DNA of 64,000 nt from Simonsiella sp051414845 (GCA_051414845.1 CP183313.1:1612001-1676000); one strand, 5' to 3'. Numbered from the stretch's first letter, positions 16,137-26,122 are shown. A program made the numbers and translations. The notes: generated by a model from the sequence alone, not told the origin.

Positions 16137-16478
16137 ATGAAATCTAATCTTCAATCAGTCGCCCTTATCGCGGTTTTGTCTTTTTCTTTAAGTGCTTGTG
16201 TTGTACCTGTTTCAGGCAGCCATACAGGGCAAGAACGTGTAATTGTGGGTATGGACAAGGAAACTGCTCATCCTATTTTGGTTACTTTAGTGGAGCATCA
16301 AACGGAAAATCCAAATACCGCAATTCATGTTTGTACACTTAAGCCATTTACTGAAGAATATCGTAGTGAAAGCAACCATCGTGGTAAAGCAAAATTGGCA
16401 GTTCAAAAGCAATGTCTTGCCAAAGTGAGTACTATGTTTTGTCAAGAAAAAGACATTGTTTGTACGACATATGAATAA
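16137..16478 (+). CDS. Small lipoprotein of unknown function
   Basis: The 113-residue protein starts with a lipoprotein signal (MKSNLQSVALIAVLSFSLSAC, lipobox LSAC), so it should be lipid-anchored at cysteine 21. The mature part has four further cysteines (HVCTL, KQCLAK, FCQEKDIVC) that could form two disulfides. I do not recognise the family. A good ribosome site (GGAG at 16125-16128) supports the start. It stands alone in an A/T-rich stretch between hisD and thrS. Confidence 0.78.
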   Translation: MKSNLQSVALIAVLSFSLSACVVPVSGSHTGQERVIVGMDKETAHPILVTLVEHQTENPNTAIHVCTLKPFTEEYRSESNHRGKAKLAVQKQCLAKVSTMFCQEKDIVCTTYE

Positions 16479-16851
16479 ACTATTAAGTGAACTGAAATTA
16501 AAATTCATGAAGTAGTTTTCATCATATGTTCAGTTGAAAGTAAAATTATAGCCGTAGATGCATAAAGCATGCGGTTCTTCAATTTTAGAAATGTTTTATA
16601 GCGAAATAAAAATAAAGTCCGTATCCGTACAAGTAGCCGCCCAGAGATAATCAAAGCAGTACGACAAAGTTCAAAAATCTTAAATCAAATTATTTCGCGC
16701 TAAATATAAATCCCTTCAACTTAACACTAGTTTCTCGCCTGCGCAGGAATAGCGGCGTAGTAAATTTTACAAAGATTTCAGCCTGAAAATAACTTGAGCA
16801 TAAAAAGGCAGCCTGAAAACCTTTCAGGCTGCCTGAAATCTAAAATTACGA
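16479..16851. other. Gene-free stretch between the lipoprotein gene and thrS
   Basis: These 373 bases are A/T-rich. I see a single degenerate dRS3-like unit (TTCTCGCCTGCGCAGGAAT, 16732-16750) and the uptake-sequence terminator of thrS at the right end, but no gene or RNA. Confidence 0.5.
16803..16840 (-). terminator. Terminator of thrS made of facing uptake sequences
   Basis: Read on the minus strand, TTTCAGGCAGCCTGAAAGG and TTTTCAGGCTGCCTTTTTA form a stem ending in a T-run, 12-50 bases after the thrS stop codon. Confidence 0.75.
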
Positions 16852-18762
16852 CTAATTAATTGTGTCCGCAATTTCTTTTTGCAACATCGCAATCAACTCA
16901 TCAACACTCATCGCACCCAAATCTTCCGCTTTGCGGCGGACGGCAACTTCACCGTTTTCTTTTTCTTTGTCGCCAATCACCAATTGATAGGGGAAACGAT
17001 ATTGGCTGTTGTCGCGGATTTTGTAGCCGATTTTTTCGTTGCGCGTATCCAATTGAACGCGGAAACCTGTGGCGCGTAGTTTGTCGGTGACTTCGGCGCA
17101 GTAGTCCACTTGTTTTTCCGTGATGTTCATCACCACAATTTGCACGGGCGCGAGCCACAAGGGGAACGAACCCGCGTGTTCTTCAATCAAAATGCCAATA
17201 AAACGCTCCATTGAACCCAAAATCGCGCGGTGCAACATCACAGGGCGCGCTTTATTATTGTCTTCGGTAACATATTCCGCGTCCAAGCGTTCTGGTAACA
17301 CGAAATCCAATTGAATCGTGCCGCATTGCCATGAACGACCCAGCGCGTCTTTAATATGATATTCCACTTTCGGGCCGTAGAACGCGCCTTCGCCTGGTAA
17401 TTCTTCCCACGTTACGCCGCAGGCTGCCAAGGCTTCGCGCAAACCGTTTTCCGCCTTATCCCAAATTTCATCGTTGCCTGCACGTTTTTCAGGACGTAAC
17501 GACAATTTAATGCTTACATTTTCAAAACCAAATTGTTGGTAAATTTTCATGACCAATAAATTAAACGCTTTGGTTTCTTCGGCGATTTGGTTTTCGGTAC
17601 AGAAAATATGCGCGTCATCTTGCACAAAACCGCGTACACGCATTAAGCCATGCAATGCGCCGCTTGGCTCATTGCGGTGGCACGAACCGAATTCCGCCAA
17701 ACGCATCGGCAAATCACGATAAGAGCGCAAACCATGATTGAAAATTTGCACATGTCCAGGGCAGTTCATTGGTTTTACGGCGTATTCGCGCTTTTCCGAA
17801 GCGGTCAGGAACATATTGTCTTTGTAATTGTCCCAATGCCCTGATTTTTCCCAAAACGTTTTGTCCATGATTTGTGGCGTTTTTACTTCTTGGTAGCCTG
17901 CGGCGGTTAATTCGCGGCGCATGTGTTGCTCAATCACTTGCCACAATGTCCAACCGCGTGGGTGCCAAAACACCATACCAGGGGCTTCGTCTTGCAAATG
18001 GAACAAATCCAATTGTTTACCCAATTTGCGGTGGTCGCGTTTTTCCGCCTCTTCAATGCGCGTGATGTAGGCTTTCAAATCATCTTTATTGCCCCAAGCG
18101 GTGCCGTAAATACGTTGTAATTGCTCATTATTGCTGTCGCCGCGCCAGTATGCGCCCGACATTTTGGTTAATTGAAAATGTTTCAGAAAACGCGTATTCG
18201 GCACATGGGGCCCGCGACACATGTCCACATATTCTTGATGGAAATACATGCCCATCGCCGTGATGTCGTCTTCCATATCGTCAATCAGGCGTAATTTGTA
18301 TTCTTCACCGCGATTTTTAAAGATTTCAACCACTTCGTCGCGTGGCGTCATTTTTTTAATGACATCATAATCTTGATTAATCAATTCTTTCATGCGCGAT
18401 TCAATCGCCGCCATGTCTTCAGGTGTGAACGGTTTTTCGGTGGCAATATCATAATAAAAGCCGTCTTCAATCACAGGCCCGATGACCATTTTGGCATTGG
18501 GGAATAATTGTTTCACGGCATGTCCGACCAAATGGGCGCAGGAGTGGCGGATAATGTCCACGCCTTCGGGGTCTTTGGGGGTGAGAATTTGCACGGTGGC
18601 GTCTGCGGTAATTGGGTCGCACGCGTCCACTTGCTCACCGTTTACTTTGCCAGCCACGGTCGCTTTCGCTAAACCCGCGCCGATGGATTGCGCAATTTGC
18701 ATAACGGTAACGGGCGATTCGTATTGACGCACCGAGCCGTCTGGTAGGGTAATGTTTAACAT
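16852..18762 (-). CDS. thrS: Threonine--tRNA ligase
   Basis: The 636-residue class II synthetase charges tRNA-Thr. In order it has the TGS domain (MLNITLPDGSVRQYESPVT), the editing domain with its metal motif HSCAHLVGHAVKQLFP, the catalytic core with motif 2 (FGSCHRNEPSGALHGLMRVR) and motif 3 (AILGSMERFIGILIEE), and the anticodon-binding domain. In many bacteria infC-rpmI-rplT follows thrS; here that operon lies about 18 kb away at 36455-37697. Confidence 0.98.
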   Translation of the reverse strand: MLNITLPDGSVRQYESPVTVMQIAQSIGAGLAKATVAGKVNGEQVDACDPITADATVQILTPKDPEGVDIIRHSCAHLVGHAVKQLFPNAKMVIGPVIEDGFYYDIATEKPFTPEDMAAIESRMKELINQDYDVIKKMTPRDEVVEIFKNRGEEYKLRLIDDMEDDITAMGMYFHQEYVDMCRGPHVPNTRFLKHFQLTKMSGAYWRGDSNNEQLQRIYGTAWGNKDDLKAYITRIEEAEKRDHRKLGKQLDLFHLQDEAPGMVFWHPRGWTLWQVIEQHMRRELTAAGYQEVKTPQIMDKTFWEKSGHWDNYKDNMFLTASEKREYAVKPMNCPGHVQIFNHGLRSYRDLPMRLAEFGSCHRNEPSGALHGLMRVRGFVQDDAHIFCTENQIAEETKAFNLLVMKIYQQFGFENVSIKLSLRPEKRAGNDEIWDKAENGLREALAACGVTWEELPGEGAFYGPKVEYHIKDALGRSWQCGTIQLDFVLPERLDAEYVTEDNNKARPVMLHRAILGSMERFIGILIEEHAGSFPLWLAPVQIVVMNITEKQVDYCAEVTDKLRATGFRVQLDTRNEKIGYKIRDNSQYRFPYQLVIGDKEKENGEVAVRRKAEDLGAMSVDELIAMLQKEIADTIN

Positions 18763-19198
18763 TATAATAATTCCTTAAATTGAGTTAAAAACCCGTATTC
18801 ATCATTTAATAAGTAGCTTTCTATCGCCAATCACATGCCTACTACGTTGGATTTTTATGGCGATAGGACCACTATTGCCATAAAAATCGACCTTGCATTT
18901 ACATGATTTTTCGATAAAAATCATCTATTTATCTTATGAATACAGGTTCTAAGAATCTGTTTAGAAATCCAAAAAAGCAGCCTGATGGCTTTTCAGGCTG
19001 CCTGAAAATGGGAAAATTGTTGAATTATAGGAAAAAACTCACTTTTTTTCAATAAAACGAGATTTTAGGCTGTCTGAAAGCTTGATTTTGCGGATTGGAA
19101 GATGAATAACAAAACATAATTTACCTTAATCGATAAACGGTGTTTTATCTACAATACCTAAAATCGCTATGATTTATTTTTTTACAGAAAATTATCTT
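18763..19198. other. Gene-free stretch upstream of thrS
   Basis: These 436 bases must hold the thrS promoter. I see an uptake-sequence pair at 18973-19008 (GCAGCCTGATGGCTTTTCAGGCTGC) and an interrupted inverted repeat around 18820-18925 built on CTATCGCCA / TGGCGATAG, but no gene. A T-box is not expected in this group and I found none. Confidence 0.4.
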
Positions 19199-19402
19199 TC
19201 AAATTTTTGTTACTCGAATACGATAATACTGTCTGTTTTCACGATTAAAAAACAAGAATTCTTTATTATCACGTATGGCTTCTCCTAAAATGTAACCGTT
19301 TTCACCATTAATAGCCAAAATATAATATTGCTTACCCTCAATTTCAATATAATCATAAGTACTTCTGAATTCTGAACGACCATAACCAATAGTTAAAGAC
19401 AA
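19199..19402 (-). pseudogene. C-terminal part of a frameshifted membrane protein
   Basis: The 67-residue frame has no ATG; its only candidate start is a TTG inside the end of the upstream frame. It reads LTIGYGRSEFRSTYDYIEIE... and looks like the outside tail that should follow the last helix of the protein at 19393-19902. Adding one base to the short T-run at 19402-19405 (minus strand …CTTTTGTC…) would join both into one protein of about 235 residues. True overlapping genes are less likely. Function unknown. Confidence 0.55.
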
Positions 19403-19902
19403 AAGACTAAAATACAGAAAAATGAAAACAGCAAAAAATATTTGCCTATAAACACTTTACGAAAATCCAATTGTAAATCTGTGTTGTTCCATTTATTGCG
19501 CCATAAAGCAGTACAGAATAATACTATTACAAAGTAAATCAATGAAACATAGGATGGAATATTACCAATAAACACATAAAAAGTAAGCAAGACAGGTATG
19601 CTGAATACCGAAACCAAAAGCAAGATACGCAAAAAACCCATCTGTTGAAAATACTGATATTTTGAAATTTTTTGTAATAAAAAATAACCAGAAATATAAC
19701 TGAATAATAGAATTAAAGAACTACCAATTACCCATGCTAGGCTGCGTGCAATGGTGCTGTTGTCAATTTGAATGTGCCACCAAGGCAATCCATGAAACCA
19801 TGCTAGCCCCCAGCAATAACAATAAGCTGTTGAAAATGCAGTTAAAGTGAAAAATGCTAAAGAAAGAGAAGAATTAATAAATTTGTCAATGGTATTGCTC
19901 AT
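19393..19902 (-). CDS. Multi-pass membrane protein of unknown function, probably truncated by frameshift
   Basis: The 169-residue protein has about four membrane helices (SLAFFTLTAFSTAYCYCWGL; ARSLAWVIGSSLILLFSYIS; FLRILLLVSVFSIPVLLTFY; SYVSLIYFVIVLFCTALW) and a final helix FLLFSFFCILVFCL that ends abruptly at a stop. I do not recognise the family. Base composition is more A/T-rich than its neighbours, which hints at acquisition from elsewhere. The next frame downstream probably belongs to the same gene. No ribosome site is evident before the ATG at 19902. Confidence 0.6.
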   Translation of the reverse strand: MSNTIDKFINSSLSLAFFTLTAFSTAYCYCWGLAWFHGLPWWHIQIDNSTIARSLAWVIGSSLILLFSYISGYFLLQKISKYQYFQQMGFLRILLLVSVFSIPVLLTFYVFIGNIPSYVSLIYFVIVLFCTALWRNKWNNTDLQLDFRKVFIGKYFLLFSFFCILVFCL

Positions 19903-20063
19903 AACAAATAAAACAATGAAATCAGTTAATTAATAAACAATGTAAATCAGTTAATTAATAAAACAAGCGGAAATTATAATCAAAATATGTTTGTATGAAA
20001 ACCTTTTGTTTGCTATTTTAAACAGCACACTTTTCAGGACACCTCCGATTTATAATACAATCA

Positions 20064-20145
20064 CTTAAAACGGCGTTACCAGCAACCTTACCCACTAGAT
20101 TGTACACAGCAGTCGCTGTCGCCTTGTCCTTTTTATTTAAAGCAA
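20064..20145. repeat. Degenerate GTTGCC...TTGTCC dispersed repeat, copy 1
   Basis: The sequence runs TTAAAACGGCGTTACCAGC ... TGTACACAGC ... GTCGCCTTGTCC, then TTTTTATTTAAA. It aligns by eye with copies at 32880, 34408 and 34918 and recalls common intergenic repeats of Neisseria. It lies in the 712-base stretch between the membrane protein and cdd. Confidence 0.55.
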
Positions 20146-20217
20146 ATGTATTATTTTGAATATGTATGCTGCCCGAAAAATTTTCAGGCAGCCCTTTTGC
20201 TTTTTGTTAGATGAATT

Positions 20218-20466
20218 TTATTCACCGCTTTCTGCAGCGCCAAAATTGTCCACAATTTCTTTCAAATAGTGATACGAGTGGTGTTGTTTTTCTTCAGCAA
20301 GAAGATACGAAACCGTAATAATTTCATCAAACTCCGCTACCTTGCGCAACTAAGCGAGCTGGAATACAGCCGTTTCTTTAAGGCCAATCACAATCCGCAA
20401 ACAACCCATCATGTTTTCCACTACCAAACGCTCTTCCATGTAAATCGACAGCACGTTCAAATCCAT
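20218..20466 (-). pseudogene. Possible decayed gene of unknown family
   Basis: On the minus strand three short protein-like stretches follow each other in different frames: MDLNVLSIYMEERLVVENMM, then RIVIGLKETAVFQLA, then VAEFDEIITVSYLLAEEKQH running to a stop at 20218. Their order and spacing look like one small gene of about 83 codons broken by at least two frameshifts. I do not recognise the family, and chance cannot be excluded. Confidence 0.3.
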
Positions 20467-20614
20467 AGGTGCGAAATGCGGCGGCGCGTTGGCGCAGCTG
20501 CCTAAAAATAGGCAACGACTTTTGTTTTGTTAGTTTATAGGGGCGGATATAGAAAATCCACTCCTACCAAACATTTCAGGCAGCTTCGATGTACTGAAAG
20601 GCTGCCTGAAAACG

Positions 20615-21418
20615 TCAAACATTCACCAGCATATTTTCCAACTCACAACCAATATTCAACGCCTGCCACAAACTTTGGCTAGCAGCAACGTGTCCACCAT
20701 GCGCCGTACACACCAGCGCGGCATGCTGAATATCTGCTGTGCTGCGACCGCTCAAGCGCAATAAATTCAACGCCACTTGCAACGGTGGCAATGATGGATT
20801 GTATGCGGCATTTTCTGCGTATCGTCCTGTGAACATAGCATCACCTGTACTGATGGCAACGCCTGCATAAGCTTTGCTATATGGTGCGTAGCTTTGTTCG
20901 GCTGCCTGAAAAGCGGCGTGTTGCCATTCGTTTAAATGCGTAGGCTCACTCAACGCAATACGTGTATCATCCAGCAAACGCTCGTCCATGCCCAAATCTT
21001 TTGGCGAAAAGCTGTCGGGCAAATATTGACTCAGTAAATTATCACGGCTATGCGGCAAATGAATGCGCAATTCTTCCGCGCCACGCAATTCATTCAGAAA
21101 CTGACGGCAATGTCCGCATGGCGTGTAATTGACAATAATATCGGTAATGCGTTGTGCGCCACGCTGCCATGCGTGTGCAATCGCGCTTTGCTCGGCATGA
21201 ACCGTTTGCCCAATATGGGCTTGGTCGCATTCTTGGTTGGCACCAAAATAGAAATTGCCCTGTTCATCAATGGCAATCGCGCCCACATGAAAATTCGATA
21301 CAGGCACCACCGCCCATTGCGCGGCTTCAGGCAGCAGCGATAAGGCAAAAGCGATTTTGTCGTTTTCAAATTGACTTAAATTTTGTGTTACTTCAGTGTG
21401 ATGTAAATAACTACGCAT
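20615..21418 (-). CDS. cdd: Cytidine deaminase (E. coli-type, two-domain)
   Basis: Cdd deaminates cytidine and deoxycytidine to uridine and deoxyuridine. The 267-residue protein has the long form: an active N-terminal domain with the zinc motifs HAEQ (catalytic glutamate) and PCGHC, and an inactive C-terminal copy (SYAPYSKAYAGVAI...). It is read away from nupC across a 256-base shared control region, which fits a joint role in nucleoside salvage. Length is slightly below the 294 residues of E. coli Cdd. Confidence 0.95.
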   Translation of the reverse strand: MRSYLHHTEVTQNLSQFENDKIAFALSLLPEAAQWAVVPVSNFHVGAIAIDEQGNFYFGANQECDQAHIGQTVHAEQSAIAHAWQRGAQRITDIIVNYTPCGHCRQFLNELRGAEELRIHLPHSRDNLLSQYLPDSFSPKDLGMDERLLDDTRIALSEPTHLNEWQHAAFQAAEQSYAPYSKAYAGVAISTGDAMFTGRYAENAAYNPSLPPLQVALNLLRLSGRSTADIQHAALVCTAHGGHVAASQSLWQALNIGCELENMLVNV

Positions 21419-21674
21419 TTTATTACCTCCAGTTATCTAAAAAAATAAATAATCACAAATAACCCATGTATCATTATTGAAAAACTCTTAAACTACACAG
21501 GAGATTTTATTTATTAACATTATTCGCAATAATACTAATATCTTGAGCATTTTTTAGCAAAAATTAAACTATTGTTGTCCAATATCAACAAATTTTAGCT
21601 AAATTAAATTAAAATTTTTAACTCAAATTACTTAAACCACATGTAACATTTTATTTTATGTCGGAGATTCCACT

Positions 21675-22946
21675 ATGAGTATACTAAATAGTTTATTAGG
21701 CATGATCGCGCTGATTACTATAGCCATTGCGCTATCAAGGCATCGCAAAGCCATCAACAAGCGCACGGTTATGGTGGCGTTTGCCATTCAATTTTTCTTG
21801 GGTGCGCTGGTATTGTATGTACCGATTGGTCGCAGCATTTTGGAAATGATGTCCAACGGCGTGGCAAAAGTGCTGAGCTATGGTAATGAAGGCGTGTCGT
21901 TCGTGTTTGGCGGCTTGGTGAGCGACAAAATGTTTGAAGTGTTTGGCGGCGGTGGCTTTATTTTTGCATTTCGCGTGCTGCCGATGATTATTTTCTTTTC
22001 ATCATTGATTTCAGTTTTGTATTATTTAGGTGTGATGGGCTGGGTGGTAAAAGGTTTGGGGGGCGCATTGCAAAAAGCATTGGGAACATCTCGCGCGGAA
22101 AGTTTGTCGGCTGCGGCAAACGTGTTTGTGGGACAAACTGAAGCACCGCTAGTGGTTAAACCGTTCATCAATAAAATGACCCAATCCGAATTATTTGCCG
22201 TGATGACAGGTGGCTTGGCATCGATTGCAGGCTCGGTATTGGGCGGTTATGCGGCAATGGGCGTGCCTTTGACGTATTTGCTGGCGGCATCGTTTATGGC
22301 CGCCCCTGGTGGATTGCTCTTTGCCAAACTGATGCACCCCGAAACCGAAAAACCCGCAGAATTAACCAACGACCATATCAGCTTTGTGAGCGAAGGCGAA
22401 ACGCCGCCATCAAATGTGATTGATGCGGCGGCGGCTGGCGCATCAGTGGGTTTGCAAATTGCGCTAAACGTGGGCGCAATGCTGATTGCGTTTGTGGCGA
22501 TTATCGCGCTGTTTAACGGCATGATTGGCGGTGTAGGCGGTTTGCTGAATATTCCTGATTTATCGTTGGAAAAGATTTTGGGCTGGGTGTTTTCGCCATT
22601 GGCGTGGCTGATTGGTGCGCCGTGGGCAGATGCGCAAGTGGCCGGTTCGTTTATCGGGCAAAAATTGGTGATTAACGAATTTGTGGCGTATTCCGAATTT
22701 ACCAATTATCTGAAAGACGCTGCCAACCCTGCGCTCAATGCCAAAACGCAAGCAATTATTTCATTTGCATTATGCGGTTTTGCCAATTTCAGCTCGATTG
22801 CGATTTTGGTGGGTGGCTTGTCAATTATGGCGCCAAATCGTCGTGGCGATATTGCCAAAATGGGCGTACGCGCACTGATTGCAGGGACTTTATCTAATCT
22901 GATGAGCGCAACCATTGCAGGTTTATTTATTGGTTTAACCATTTAA
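21675..22946 (+). CDS. nupC: Concentrative nucleoside transporter, NupC family
   Basis: This 423-residue inner-membrane protein imports nucleosides with protons or sodium. The CNT family is clear: a three-helix N-terminal part, the gate motif GQTEAPLVVKPFINKMTQSE and the C-terminal motif SFALCGFANFSSIAILVGGL. A ribosome site GGAG lies eight bases before the ATG. It heads a run of same-strand genes, deoA, a phosphomutase and deoD, which use what it imports. Confidence 0.95.
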   Translation: MSILNSLLGMIALITIAIALSRHRKAINKRTVMVAFAIQFFLGALVLYVPIGRSILEMMSNGVAKVLSYGNEGVSFVFGGLVSDKMFEVFGGGGFIFAFRVLPMIIFFSSLISVLYYLGVMGWVVKGLGGALQKALGTSRAESLSAAANVFVGQTEAPLVVKPFINKMTQSELFAVMTGGLASIAGSVLGGYAAMGVPLTYLLAASFMAAPGGLLFAKLMHPETEKPAELTNDHISFVSEGETPPSNVIDAAAAGASVGLQIALNVGAMLIAFVAIIALFNGMIGGVGGLLNIPDLSLEKILGWVFSPLAWLIGAPWADAQVAGSFIGQKLVINEFVAYSEFTNYLKDAANPALNAKTQAIISFALCGFANFSSIAILVGGLSIMAPNRRGDIAKMGVRALIAGTLSNLMSATIAGLFIGLTI

Positions 22947-23028
22947 TTTTCAGGCAGCCTGAAAATACAGCATCATTTATTTCAGACTGCCTCAAACATT
23001 TTTCTACAACATACAAAGGATTAAAAAA

Positions 23029-24336
23029 ATGCTAATTCAAGAAATTATCCGCAAAAAACGCGACAATCAAACATTGACCCGCGAAGAAATTCAGTTTTAT
23101 AGCCAAGGCGTAACTGGTGGCAGCATCAGCGAAGGACAAATCGCCGCGATGTGCATGGCGATTTTCTTCAATAAATTAAATTTGGACGAACGCACCCATT
23201 TAACCATCGCCATGCGCGACAGCGGCGACAGCTTGAATTGGGATAAATACAATTTAAACGCGCCGACTTTAGACAAACATTCCACAGGCGGTGTAGGCGA
23301 TGTGGTGTCGCTGATGCTTGCGCCGATGTTGGCGGCATGTGGTGGATTCGTGCCGATGATTGCAGGTCGCGGTTTGGGACACACGGGCGGTACGTTGGAC
23401 AAACTGGAAAGCATTAAAGGCTTTGATATTTTCCCATCACCACAAAAAATGCAGGAATTGGTCAAAGAAATTGGCTGCGTGATTGTGGGACAAACAGGCA
23501 ATCTCGCGCCAGCCGACCGCAAAATTTACGCCACACGTGATGTTACCGCCACCGTGGAAAGCCTTGATTTAATTACCGCATCCATTTTGTCCAAAAAATT
23601 AGCCGAAGGATTGAGCAGCCTTGTGATGGATGTAAAAGTCGGCAACGGCGCATTTATGCCGACCTACGAATTGTCCAAACAATTGGCTCAAAGCATTGCT
23701 GCGGTTGCCACACACGCAGGTTGCCAAACCACCGCGCTGCTCACCGACATGAACGAAGTGCTTGCCAGCAGCGCAGGTAATGCGGTGGAAGTGCGCGAGG
23801 CGGTGCGTTATTTGCGCGGCGATGGCGTGCGCAATCCGCGTTTGCATGAAATCACGTTGGCGTTGAGCGCGGAGGCGTTGGTGAACGGCAGATTAGCCGC
23901 CACACGCGAAGAAGCGCGTCAGAAATTACAAGCGGTGCTGGACAACGGCAAAGCGTATGAAATTTTTGAAAAAATGGTCATCGCGCAGGGCGGACATACG
24001 CAATTTGACCAATTGCCAACCGCTGCCGTTGTCAAACCTGTATTCGCGCCAAGCGAAGGCTATATTCAAGCGATGAACACGCGTGATATTGGCGTTGCGG
24101 TGATTAATCTGGGCGGCGGACGACGCGTTGCCAGCGATGAGATTGACCACAGCGTGGGCTTTGATGAAATCTTGCCCATTGGCAGCAAAGTCGATACCAG
24201 CACGCCAATTGCCATGATTCACGCCAAAGACGAAAATTCTTGGCAAACCGCTGCGCAAGCCTATTGCGCTGCGCTGACCATTGGCGAAGCCCAACCCGAA
24301 TCTCGTCCAATGGTGTATGAAACATTGACTGCGTAA
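23029..24336 (+). CDS. deoA: Thymidine phosphorylase
   Basis: DeoA splits thymidine and deoxyuridine with phosphate into base and deoxyribose-1-phosphate. The 435-residue protein has the family motifs DKHSTGGVGDVVSLMLAPML (glycine-rich phosphate loop), GRGLGHTGGTLDKLESI (the conserved site for this phosphorylase family) and the substrate-binding KKLAEGLSSLVMDVKVGNGA. It follows nupC by 82 bases. Confidence 0.97.
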   Translation: MLIQEIIRKKRDNQTLTREEIQFYSQGVTGGSISEGQIAAMCMAIFFNKLNLDERTHLTIAMRDSGDSLNWDKYNLNAPTLDKHSTGGVGDVVSLMLAPMLAACGGFVPMIAGRGLGHTGGTLDKLESIKGFDIFPSPQKMQELVKEIGCVIVGQTGNLAPADRKIYATRDVTATVESLDLITASILSKKLAEGLSSLVMDVKVGNGAFMPTYELSKQLAQSIAAVATHAGCQTTALLTDMNEVLASSAGNAVEVREAVRYLRGDGVRNPRLHEITLALSAEALVNGRLAATREEARQKLQAVLDNGKAYEIFEKMVIAQGGHTQFDQLPTAAVVKPVFAPSEGYIQAMNTRDIGVAVINLGGGRRVASDEIDHSVGFDEILPIGSKVDTSTPIAMIHAKDENSWQTAAQAYCAALTIGEAQPESRPMVYETLTA

Positions 24337-24418
24337 ATAGGTTTTCAGGCTGCCTTTTTGTATGCAATCAATATTAGTAGGTTGCCTGAAAATCCACCAC
24401 ATTCACAAAAATATCATC

Positions 24419-26074
24419 ATGAAAAATTATTTAAATATTGCCGAAAACTGGCTCAAACAAGACCCCGACCCCGAAACACGCGCTGAATTGTCTGCGCTGA
24501 TAGATGCTGCTCGCGCCAACGATGCCACCGCTCAAGCTGAATTAGCCAAACGCTTTGAATCGCGTTTGCAATTTGGCACCGCAGGTTTGCGCGGCAGACA
24601 ACAAGCTGGCACCAACGGCATGAATCGCGTGCTGGTGGCGCAAGCAGCCAAAGGTTTGGCAGATTATATTGTGCAATTTGACCGCGAAAATCCCAGCATT
24701 GTGATTGGCTACGACGGGCGCAAAAATTCCGCCATTTACGCACAAGACACCGCACAAATCATGGCAGCGGCTGGCATCAAAACGCGTTTATTGCCACGCG
24801 CCCTGCCCACGCCTGTGTTGGCATACGCGCTGAAACATTTCAACACCAGCGCAGGCGTGATGGTTACCGCTAGCCATAATCCGCCCGAAGACAACGGCTA
24901 CAAAGTATATTTGGGCAACAGCAATGGCGGTGGACAAATCGTATCGCCAGCCGATGTGGACATCGCGAAATTGATTGAACAAGCCGCGCAAACGCCCATC
25001 AACGAATACGCCCGCAGCGATGATTACGAAACATTAAACGATGACGTGATTGAACAATACATTACCAAAACCGCAGCACTGGCGCAAGAAAAGCCATGTG
25101 AACTCAATTACGTTTACACCGCCATGCACGGCGTGGGCAAAGAAGTTTTGCTCAAAACCCTTCAGGCAGCCTCTTTGCCATTGCCGCACTTGGTGGCAGA
25201 GCAAGCCGAACCCGATGCCGCCTTTCCAACCGTTGCCTTCCCAAACCCCGAAGAAAAAGGCGCATTGGATTTGGCAATCGCATTAGCCAAAGCTAAAAAC
25301 GCTGAATTCATCATCGCCAACGACCCCGATGCCGACCGCTTAGCCGTTGCCATTGCCGATGAACAAGGCAACTGGAAATCTTTACATGGCAATACTGTGG
25401 GCTGTTATTTAGCTTGGTATTTGGCGCAGAAAAATACAGGCAAACAAGGCACAATGGCGTGTTCGCTGGTGTCGTCGCCTGCATTGGCAAAAATTGCCGA
25501 ACAATATGGTTTGCAAAGCGAAGAAACGCTCACGGGTTTCAAATACATTGCCAAAGTGGATAATTTATTATTCGGTTTTGAAGAAGCGTTGGGCTATTTG
25601 GTTGATGCCGACAAAGTGCGCGACAAAGACGGCATTTCCGCCGCCATCGTGTTTTTAGATTTGGTGCGCAGCTTAAAAGCACAAGGCAAAACGCTGCTCG
25701 ACCATGCCAATGATTTTGCGCAAACTTTTGGCGCATATGTTAGCTCGCAAATTTCCATTCGCGTGGACGATTTGGCAGACATCGGCAAACTGATGCACGC
25801 CCTGCGCCATCAACGCCCCGAAAAAATTGGCGCACATAGCATCAGCCAATTCATCGACCATCTGACCACCAATCGCCAAAGCGATATTTTGGTGTTTATG
25901 TTGGAAAATGGCAGCCGTTTGATTGCGCGTCCGTCTGGCACTGAGCCGAAAATTAAATTTTATCTCGATGCCAAAGGCGACAACGCCGAACACGCGCAAA
26001 CCGTGTTGCAGCAGTTTGAACGCGATGTACAGCAATTGTTGAACGACATCCAATCATCTTTTCAGGCAGCCTGA
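24419..26074 (+). CDS. Phospho-sugar mutase of the phosphohexomutase superfamily, probable phosphopentomutase
   Basis: The 551-residue enzyme has the four-domain alpha-D-phosphohexomutase layout: the catalytic serine in VMVTASHNPPEDNGYKVY, the metal loop NDPDADRLA and the phosphate-binding RPSGTEPKIKFY near the C-terminus. It resembles the PGM2 / Bacillus-type subgroup. Its place between deoA and deoD suggests it converts ribose- and deoxyribose-1-phosphate to the 5-phosphates, the job DeoB does elsewhere; I infer this from context. Start is ATG 24419; the frame upstream translates an uptake-like sequence. The stop codon lies inside an uptake sequence (FQAA-stop). Confidence 0.85.
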   Translation: MKNYLNIAENWLKQDPDPETRAELSALIDAARANDATAQAELAKRFESRLQFGTAGLRGRQQAGTNGMNRVLVAQAAKGLADYIVQFDRENPSIVIGYDGRKNSAIYAQDTAQIMAAAGIKTRLLPRALPTPVLAYALKHFNTSAGVMVTASHNPPEDNGYKVYLGNSNGGGQIVSPADVDIAKLIEQAAQTPINEYARSDDYETLNDDVIEQYITKTAALAQEKPCELNYVYTAMHGVGKEVLLKTLQAASLPLPHLVAEQAEPDAAFPTVAFPNPEEKGALDLAIALAKAKNAEFIIANDPDADRLAVAIADEQGNWKSLHGNTVGCYLAWYLAQKNTGKQGTMACSLVSSPALAKIAEQYGLQSEETLTGFKYIAKVDNLLFGFEEALGYLVDADKVRDKDGISAAIVFLDLVRSLKAQGKTLLDHANDFAQTFGAYVSSQISIRVDDLADIGKLMHALRHQRPEKIGAHSISQFIDHLTTNRQSDILVFMLENGSRLIARPSGTEPKIKFYLDAKGDNAEHAQTVLQQFERDVQQLLNDIQSSFQAA

Positions 26075-26122
26075 AAAACCAATGCTGCCTGAAAACATTA
26101 ACCATCACATAAAGGACAACTC

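Noticed and set aside
21419..21674. Purine riboswitch or CytR/DeoR operator between cdd and nupC
   Set aside because: The region is A/T-rich and surely holds two promoters, but I could not find a conserved aptamer or a clear palindromic operator.
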